Shown here piece by piece: positions 55,222 through 62,000 of a stretch of DNA of 62,000 nucleotides. A program made the translations under genes and the position numbers. The stretch's first letter is position 1, and each line of letters starts with the position of its first letter. The notes under the pieces were generated by a model. The model was given only the letters and a program-made list of their open reading frames with translations. It did not search any database and was not told where the DNA came from. Location of the stretch: contig CM022669.1 of NCBI GenBank assembly GCA_012295275.1, positions 17,752,672 through 17,814,671 of the forward strand, read 5' to 3'. Source of the stretch: Chrysomallon squamiferum (Eukaryota; Mollusca; Gastropoda; Neomphalida; Peltospiridae).

Positions 55222-57200
55222 CATTCAAAAATCCGTGTTTGATTAGATATTCACGGTGACAATTTGAAACTATGGAGAACCCCCCCCCAAAAAAAAAAAA
55301 AAAACGGAATGAAGACTTGCTGAACTTTTTATTTTTGTGAAGCCTGTAAACTGTAGTTGTATACGCAATTTCCATTAACTACGATATGGGAACACAAACA
55401 TTTTTTCACTTTAATTTTCATTTTTTTTTTTTTTTTTTTTAATGTACATAATTTACTGAGAGAAAGTGAAAGAAAGGGACACTGATTTTACTACTTGTAT
55501 AGTTGTCGGCTCGTGACCATTTTTATTTGTTTTTAATTTGTGAATAAAATATTTTTTCAAATGTAAGCTTTTAAAGTTGTCATTTTTAATGTTTGAATTA
55601 AAAGCTACATTTCTGATCTTGTGAACATCATACAGAATGTATCCTAAATTCACTATGTTTAGTTACTCTAAGTCTAATGGCTATAAAACCACCTGGTATA
55701 AATGATATAGAATACTTCATTAAACGATGAGGCAATATAATGAATATTAAAGATTTAAAAAAAGAAAGCTGACAATAACTTAACTAGATCACATAAAGTG
55801 GGCTTTACAAAATAAAGTGATCCTGTATATGATTTCATTAAAAATGTAAATGGGGAAAAAATATATGCTGATATATTTATTTTTAAAAAAAAAGAGAAAG
55901 AAATGCAAAAAACCTTAAATTTTATTGTCCTTTTTAGAAAATGTGTATGTTAATGTTAGAACAAAGGCTTTTTCATTGCATTATTTTCAGCCCAAATCAA
56001 ATGTCATCAACTATGCAAATAGTAAATATCAGAACATTTTGCACATCAAATTAATTTCAATAATTTCTTGACTTGCATGCTACCAATTAACCTGAAATTA
56101 TTTGAGAATCTGTAACAGTAGCAGCAATAATAATAATAAAAAATAAAAAAGTATAAATTGTCTATTAAAGTCAGAACTGCAATCCTGGTTAGATACATGT
56201 TGACCCATTTATATCAAATGTTTTCAAAATGATCCTCTTTTTGGCTTGCTTTGTTTAATGTGGTCCGTCTTCATATGAGATCACTAAAATGCTGTTGACT
56301 TAGAATTTAAAACATATTTCTCATGAAGAAAGCAAGAATTCATATTGTTTTACAATTCCAATCAGAACACCTTTTTAAATCTTTATTCCAATCCGTCCAA
56401 TGCTCTACGGTTAACATAATGATATAAGCCATATGCAGCTTGCATATGTCAAAAAGCAGTATTTTCAGTTAAAACACTTTTTAAACATTTGTCAAAAAGC
56501 AAAACAAAACAAAACTGACCTGCTAATGTATTTTATTTCATTTCATTTCATTTGTTCTTATTATTATTATTATTATTTTTTTTTTACAAATTTATATAAC
56601 AATGCAGAAGCAAAATTAAATTAAATTCTTATATATTTATTTATTTATTTTTATAAATATGTACACATACTCACACATAACAAAGTAAAAAAATGTTAAT
56701 GCAGTTGAAAAAATGGGCACAATTACATTGTTGGTAATACACTTGAATACCAAACAACAAAACAAACAAAAAAAAATGGAGAAAAAAATGCAGTTCCAAT
56801 TTTCTTAATTATTCCCTTCACCGATAATTTGAATTCTGTAATTCTTTATTTGACATTGAATTAATTCAAAAAGAAACACTTAATTAAATCCATGGTGAAG
56901 CTAAGAAATATACCCACTCGTGTTGATAACTTATTAATGGCACATCCAGAATATATCAAAATAAAGTTTATAAAATGAGTATGTTTAGTTTCTCATCATT
57001 GCTATAACACCTCCTAGTGTGAATACAATGTGACTGTACTCTGTTACTGGAAAAACCACTGTATAAACTATAAGATGATCTCTTGATTCTTTGCTATCTT
57101 CATATATTCTTACAATGTAGCTCACCTTAAAATGCCATTTCTCTGAAACTGTTTAATTCATAAAAAAAATTAACAATAATAAAAAATGTTAATAACGTAA
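55222..57200. other. intergenic region between H1 and GBA1
   Basis: AT-rich unique sequence with C9/A16 runs at about 55280-55304, poly-T at about 55421-55440, short (ATT)n near 56560 and (ATTT)n near 56637. I see no exon, RNA gene or repeat family. It is the 3' flank of both convergent genes. Confidence 0.75.
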
Positions 57201-57219
57201 CATTTCTTAAACTGAATAA

Positions 57220-57225
57220 TTTATT
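57220..57225 (-). terminator. candidate polyadenylation signal of GBA1
   Basis: AATAAA on the minus strand, about 150 bases past the stop codon; the first canonical hexamer seen downstream. Confidence 0.35.
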
Positions 57226-57373
57226 ATTTTAAAATAACCATCTGATATATGTGTGTGTGAATGAATGAATGAATTAACAATGTTGACAGTAATTAAGATT
57301 TCCAACATCTGATGAATATTAAGTGGTCATAGTTCACAGCCAGTTCCTCATTGCCAATCATTAAAAACTAACT

Positions 57374-57479
57374 TCATGTGTTCCACCAAATCCAAGTTGT
57401 TATAGTGCGACCAGCTACAACTGTCGTGTGGGAGCCAAGTTCTTTGTCTACGAATGTTATTGGAAAAGAAATATAATCT
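57374..57479 (-). CDS. GBA1: GBA1 last exon
   Basis: Acceptor TTTTCCAG|AGATTATATT, ending at TGA 57376-57374. It codes DYISFPITF...[15 protein letters not shown], the final beta strands; the human protein ends with a comparable SIHTYLW motif. Confidence 0.9.
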
Positions 57480-57767
57480 CTGGAAAATAAAAAAAAGAAG
57501 AAAATGAAATATACATATTAATTTTTATACAATTTTTTTTTTTTAGTATATGTACATATGTGTGTATATGTGTGTGTGTGTATGTCCATATTAATGAATG
57601 TGTGTGTATGTATGTATGTATGTTGCTATATGTGTATAATACTGAAAAGTAATACTATAACATACTGTATTTCATAGAGAATTATGTCAAAGTATTTTAA
57701 ACCGATTCTTAAAATATTTCTTTTTATTTTATTGTTTTGCATCAAATACACCATGGATTGATTTTCA

Positions 57768-57843
<76 letters not shown>

Positions 57844-60156
57844 AATAATAAATGTAGTAGATCATAAAATCAGAAGCTGTCTGCAGCTCAGTTTTTGGAG
57901 TATTTGATCTGAATTCTGACTAATAACATGATCAGTTCACTACATTGTTTTCCAGTTCCAGCCAGCACCAAAGTTTGGTTTATCAAACAGGAGCCTAAGG
58001 GAAGGTGTGTAAAAGAAAGATTCCTTGCTGCTAACTGATGAGTGGTGGTTGAATGTTTCCTCTGTTGTTACATCACTGAACAAAACTCATTTTGTATATC
58101 TTGCTATTGCTAATATTCAAATATATTTTTGAATGTTAATTTTATGAATTTTTATTAATTCACTAAAATTATTGAGAGAGAAAAAAAAAATTGTAATATT
58201 ATATTTTATTTTTTAAATTAACTAAATAAATTATTTATTTATTTACTTACTTACTTACTTAATTATATTTTATGTTATGTTATGTTATGTTATGTTATGT
58301 TATGTTATGTTATGTTATGTTATGTTATGTTATGTTATGTTATGTTATGTTATGTTATATGTTATTTTAGCTGTTCCAGTATTTGATACTCACTCGTTTA
58401 AAATGGTTAAAACAATAGATTTATCTGGGAGGAGAAAAGCAACAGAGAAAAGATTCTTCCTGATACTCGACTGTACAAGTTTAACTCTCTTTGCTCCTGG
58501 TATCACAAATTTACTGGAACAAAAAATAGGAGCAAACAATTAGATACAGAGAAAGTGCTTAAAGATAGAAAAAAAAACTAATAATAAAAATTAAAAAAAC
58601 TTAGACAGAGATAATTATTAGAAAATATATAAAAATGTTTTTGATAAGTTCATTATTTATTTTTCAGATTTTAATTAATTCTGATTTAAGCTGATGTACA
58701 TAATGTAACATGCAATATTTCATGACAACTTTTTCTGATGATGTTTCATACCCAATATATTGCCCATATCAGTGTCAAAGATTGCTGTTAATGTAAGGTA
58801 GGCTTATTGCACAGTTAGATGATATAATTATACTAGCCACTGTATTGAGTGTTCACTTGTGTGTGTGCTATGTAAGTTTTGGCTGTAGGGTCCAAAGGGT
58901 TAAATAAATCATATAAGAGTGGTCACACCTGATGTATGTTAGGCTGCTATGTCAGTTCATATCAGTTTGTCAGCTGTTTCAAATCTAGTTTATTAAGTGG
59001 CCATTGTAGCTATTTTACTAACTATGGGAAGGTGGATGTAAAAAAATATCTTTGTTGCTAAATCAATAACAGTGATCAATGAAAATATGACATCAAGCTT
59101 CCTTTTACTTTTAGTAAAATAAATTAAATAATAATTTAAAAAAAATAATCCATTCATTAAATAAATATATACAAAAACTATCCACACCTGAAATGTCCCA
59201 TTGCATAAAACATTGGCTGTTTATAGAATTCCCCCATCTTGGCATTTACAATTACAGGACTGTCCACAAAATTGTTTACCCAGTTTGGGCCTCCTTGCAT
59301 ATCCAAAACAATGTTCCAGTCAGTCCAACCAGTGACCCAGTGATTCAAATCCTACACAGCAACAGAACAGAATGGTATATCAGTATTTTTAAACTATAAT
59401 TATCAATAGCATATTTAATTATCCACATACAGAATTCTGTTCTTTTACAAGTTATGATTTCAGTGTTTAATATTTACCAGTTCTATAATAAAATTATACT
59501 TTTAAATAATCATTATTTTGATGCTGTTTTAAAACTCTTTTAATTTTTTTGAAATTTCTTTTAATATTATAAATTTTTTACCCTAAAGGAATTATTTTGA
59601 GAAAACTTTAAATGGCATTTGAAATCATACTGAGCAAATATTAATTTCCATTTAAGTAGCTTTTACTCTTAATTAATACCAATATATAACTTTGATTATC
59701 GGATATCTTTTTTATATCACATGCAGTAATACTTATTTCCATAACAGAGACATTTTTTCTATTAATAAATTTACTATATATATATGTATATTTGTTTGTT
59801 TGTGTGTGTGTGTGAGTGTGTACATTATTTTAGCTAAAGAGATATATAAATAAAGATAGCGATATAGGGATATAGATGTGAATACAAAGATATAATAAAC
59901 AAATGAATAATTATTAAGCGAGCAGTCTTACCTGTATAATGGAATGAGCATAATTGGCAGCTCTTTCCCAGCTGCCAAGAATGACTTTTCTAAACTGCCA
60001 GGGCTGTGAACCTTCGCAAGCTTCAGTGGCAAGGATAAACTTGGTGGGGAATGTGTCGTGGGTTTTGTCAAGGATGGAGAGTGGGGTAATGAAATCCCAA
60101 TACCAGTGGACTCCTATTCCTGAGACATATTTCAGATTATCTAGATTTGAAAATAC
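57374..60156 (-). CDS. GBA1: glucosylceramidase (acid beta-glucosidase), C-terminal exons
   Basis: Four exons join in frame: 60156-59932, 59351-59188, 58513-58394 and 57479-57374, 615 nt, coding the last 204 residues. They align along human GBA1: [82 protein letters not shown] and the final [10 protein letters not shown]. The glutamate in LATEACEGS (codon 60024-60022) is the catalytic nucleophile of this GH30 enzyme, which cleaves glucosylceramide in the lysosome with saposin C. The end of the TIM barrel and the C-terminal beta-domain strands are present. The acid/base glutamate and signal peptide must lie in exons beyond 62,000, since I found no TAENEP-like exon between 60,157 and 62,000. 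The gene is incomplete because of the window edge, not visibly broken. Confidence 0.93.
57770..57850. repeat. (AAAT)n microsatellite in last GBA1 intron
   Basis: About 18 AAAT units followed by short AAT units. Confidence 0.95.
58240..58360. repeat. (TTATG)n pentanucleotide array in last GBA1 intron
   Basis: About 18 tandem TTATG units from about 58270 to 58358, preceded by TTAC/TTAT units. It ends about 35 bp from the exon donor at 58393. Confidence 0.95.
58394..58513 (-). CDS. GBA1: GBA1 exon (C-terminal beta domain)
   Basis: 120 nt; acceptor TTGTTCCAG|TAAATT, donor ACGA|GTGAGT. It codes [17 protein letters not shown] and [17 protein letters not shown], matching the human SKFIPEGSQRVGLV region and the strand after it. 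Confidence 0.9.
59188..59351 (-). CDS. GBA1: GBA1 exon (GWTDWN / GGPNW block)
   Basis: 164 nt; acceptor TGTGTAG|GATTTG, donor TTTCAG|GTGTGG. It codes the most conserved part of the family, [20 protein letters not shown], then [13 protein letters not shown]. It ends in phase 2. Confidence 0.93.
59932..60156 (-). CDS. GBA1: GBA1 exon with catalytic nucleophile
   Basis: 225 nt, phase 0 at both ends; acceptor CCAACCAG|GTATTT, donor ATACAG|GTAAG. It holds GVHWYWDF and the nucleophile in LATEACEGS. Confidence 0.92.
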
Positions 60157-60159
60157 CTG

Positions 60160-60720
60160 GTTGGATGAAAATAGTTTTTAAAAAAAAAGTCTTTAAAAAG
60201 AAAGATTAAAACTGTCTTAAGATGAAGTAATGGTTTGAATCAAATTTAATCTTGTTTTTTTCGTTTTTTCTTCTTAAATTTGGTTAATTTAATTAGAAAT
60301 TATATCCATTCCACCCCTCTTATATTCTATTTTTATTTTATTACTATTACTATTATTGTTAAAATTTTATTTTATTTTTTATTATTATTATTATTGTATT
60401 TTTTTACCCAAATGCTGGACTGATTCTGTTTGTGAATGTCTACAGCTGTCTCCTGTTTAAATATCTTTCATTTTCATTGAATGACTGGTTTAATTAGGAT
60501 TTCTTTGTGCAGTGTGCTGAGACAAATAGAGGTGAAAAAATCCAGGAATTTATAAAAATTTATAAATAAAATAATTATATGGCCGCTGATGATGTTCTAA
60601 TTAACAAATATGTTCCTGTTTATCAAACGTCTAAGCTTTTTAACTACCCTCATACGCAATAATTAATTTAACTAGTGTTTGTGTATACACTTAACCACTT
60701 GGGCCCAGCTCAGTCAGTAA
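60160..60720. other. GBA1 intron sequence
   Basis: AT-rich DNA with short (ATT)n near 60340-60400. No exon recognised. Confidence 0.7.
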
Positions 60721-60724
60721 GCTA

Positions 60725-61908
60725 AGAGTCACTGCACTGGGTATTCATTCAGCTATAGTGGGAATGTGAAATTATGCTGTATCCTGCATAAACACAATAC
60801 ATTTTGAGCGTGTGTTATTAAATAATGAAAACTGACAAAAGCACCTTTTTCATAGTTTATGTCAAAATTATTTGTATTGGGTCTGGTATTATCTGGTATT
60901 ATAAGTCATACAATTTTCTAGCTACAAATGACTGTGGTTTTGCCTTTTTCTGAGAACATATCAATTATTTCTTTCTAAATTACTGTGCTGAAATTCACTT
61001 CACAATTCTGCAAACTTTTCCTACCATGACAATCTGCTGCATTCCCCTCACCATTACATGATGAACCATTTGACCTGTCGTTCCAGTGACAAGACTGACC
61101 AGGACGTTCATCAAAGGAATGTGATAGTGCAAGGACTCTTGTGAACATGAAGGACCGAGTGAGACACATATGAAGACATGATGGTGGCTCTGGCATGGAA
61201 AGAAGCTCATCTTCTGAGCATCGTGCTCACCAATGTGCAAAGTCCAAATGTCAAGTGAAAGCAGAATGGTGGTACAAAATAAACCTGCAGCTGTGCTAGA
61301 AACTCAGACTGGATTTTTTGGACCAACTCCGCATATGTCATCAGCCAGCCAGGAAAGAAGACTATGAGATAATACAAAATATTTTTTCACTTTATGGCTT
61401 GCTGCAGAACTATGATCAAACTTCACATATTTCCTTCTGTCTTTTCTTTATCTGTGACAGCAGCACCTATCCACAAAGACAGAGAATCGGGCCCATGTTG
61501 AAAGACCAGCCCACTTCACAGAGTGCCATTTTCTGGTAGACTGCTACGTGAGTGGAACATGAAGGAATAAAAATTTCCATTGCCAGCATTGTAACATTTC
61601 ATTGTGCCTACAGTGTTTTGAAATTTACCACACTGTTGACTAATGGTGTAATCAACTGTATAATTATTTGAATAAGATCGAGTACTGACTATGTTATTAT
61701 TTTAGTCAGATCCAGTAGAACTAATTCGATTCATGAACCATGAAAATGCACTTTTTAATGATCTCAATATATTAGGTTTAATTAGGTAATAAAAAGATTA
61801 CTGAAGGCACTGATCTTTTCAACAGAATATGGCTACGCAGGGTATAGGATGATTTCACACTCCCACTACAGTTATCTCAGTGAACAGCTAACCAGTGCAG
61901 TGACTCTC
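60725..61908. mobile_element. ~1.2-kb segment bounded by imperfect inverted repeats
   Basis: 60725-60788 and the reverse complement of 61837-61908 share GAGTCACTGCACTGG, then AGTGGGAnTGTGAAAt and a TnCCTGC end, at roughly 75% identity over about 65-70 bp. The interior is less AT-rich than the flanks and has no recognised transposase. It could be a non-autonomous DNA transposon, or two copies of one short element in opposite orientation. The left arm has a weak A-box-like AGCTCAGTCAGTAAGC just outside it, so a tRNA-derived SINE pair is an alternative. It lies in the GBA1 intron upstream of the nucleophile exon. Confidence 0.55.
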
Positions 61909-62000
61909 GCTCAAGGACCATGGAAATGATGATGAAATCATCTGTCTCTACTCCAAAGTTTACCAGCCAAAATATCAGCTTGGAAAACCTAATCAAAATA
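61909..62000. other. right edge of window, GBA1 intron
   Basis: Unique sequence with no recognisable exon. Confidence 0.5.

Noticed and set aside
54691-55224. 177-residue minus-strand frame rich in F, L and V
   Set aside because: Exact antisense of the lysine-rich H1 tail: AAG/AAA codons read backwards give Phe/Leu codons.
59954-60181. 75-residue plus-strand frame
   Set aside because: Antisense of the GBA1 nucleophile exon.
60975-61539. Open frames inside the GBA1-intron element
   Set aside because: Short, no recognisable transposase, reverse transcriptase or GBA1 exon sequence.

Overview
The window is eukaryotic nuclear DNA, most likely from an invertebrate and tentatively a marine mollusc, possibly a gastropod. 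The reasons are AT-rich DNA crowded with di-, tri- and tetranucleotide microsatellites, spliced genes with introns of about 0.6-1.7 kb and canonical GT/AG junctions, and metazoan protein families. The species assignment is an inference; no marker gene fixes it.

Positions 1-45,400 hold no gene that I can support. This part is simple-sequence DNA in AT-rich unique sequence. Long (GA/CT)n arrays, some 50-245 bp, occur only between about 10.6 and 42.3 kb. It also has a diverged ~45-bp minisatellite (25.4-26.9 kb) interrupted by a ~0.6-kb segment, a tandemly duplicated GA-array block (37.5-38.3 kb), possible short retroposon relics and one CpG-dense block (19.9-20.4 kb).

The right third is genic. 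(1) Minus strand 52,527-45,577: a seven-exon gene that I could join in frame into a 411-residue JmjC/cupin-8 oxygenase. It has an N-terminal signal peptide, an HxD...H iron site, one canonical EF-hand and a C-terminal KEEL, which together predict a calcium-binding, ER-lumenal 2-oxoglutarate hydroxylase. (2) Plus strand 54,533-55,156: an uninterrupted linker histone H1 coding region with a CRE and a TATA-like box upstream and a polyadenylation signal, but no histone stem-loop, so it looks like a replication-independent (replacement) H1. (3) Minus strand 60,156-57,374: the last four coding exons of lysosomal glucosylceramidase (GBA1), including the nucleophile glutamate; earlier exons lie beyond the window.

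The JmjC and H1 genes are divergent, about 2 kb apart; H1 and GBA1 converge. No operon-like cooperation is implied. The JmjC introns are unusual. Intron 1 begins with a 79-bp minisatellite that repeats the splice donor about six times, together with a CRE-like site. Intron 4 begins with another minisatellite. Intron 5 holds a foldback element with 52-bp identical arms. Four of the six acceptors lie beside microsatellites. A GBA1 intron holds a ~1.2-kb segment bounded by imperfect inverted repeats.
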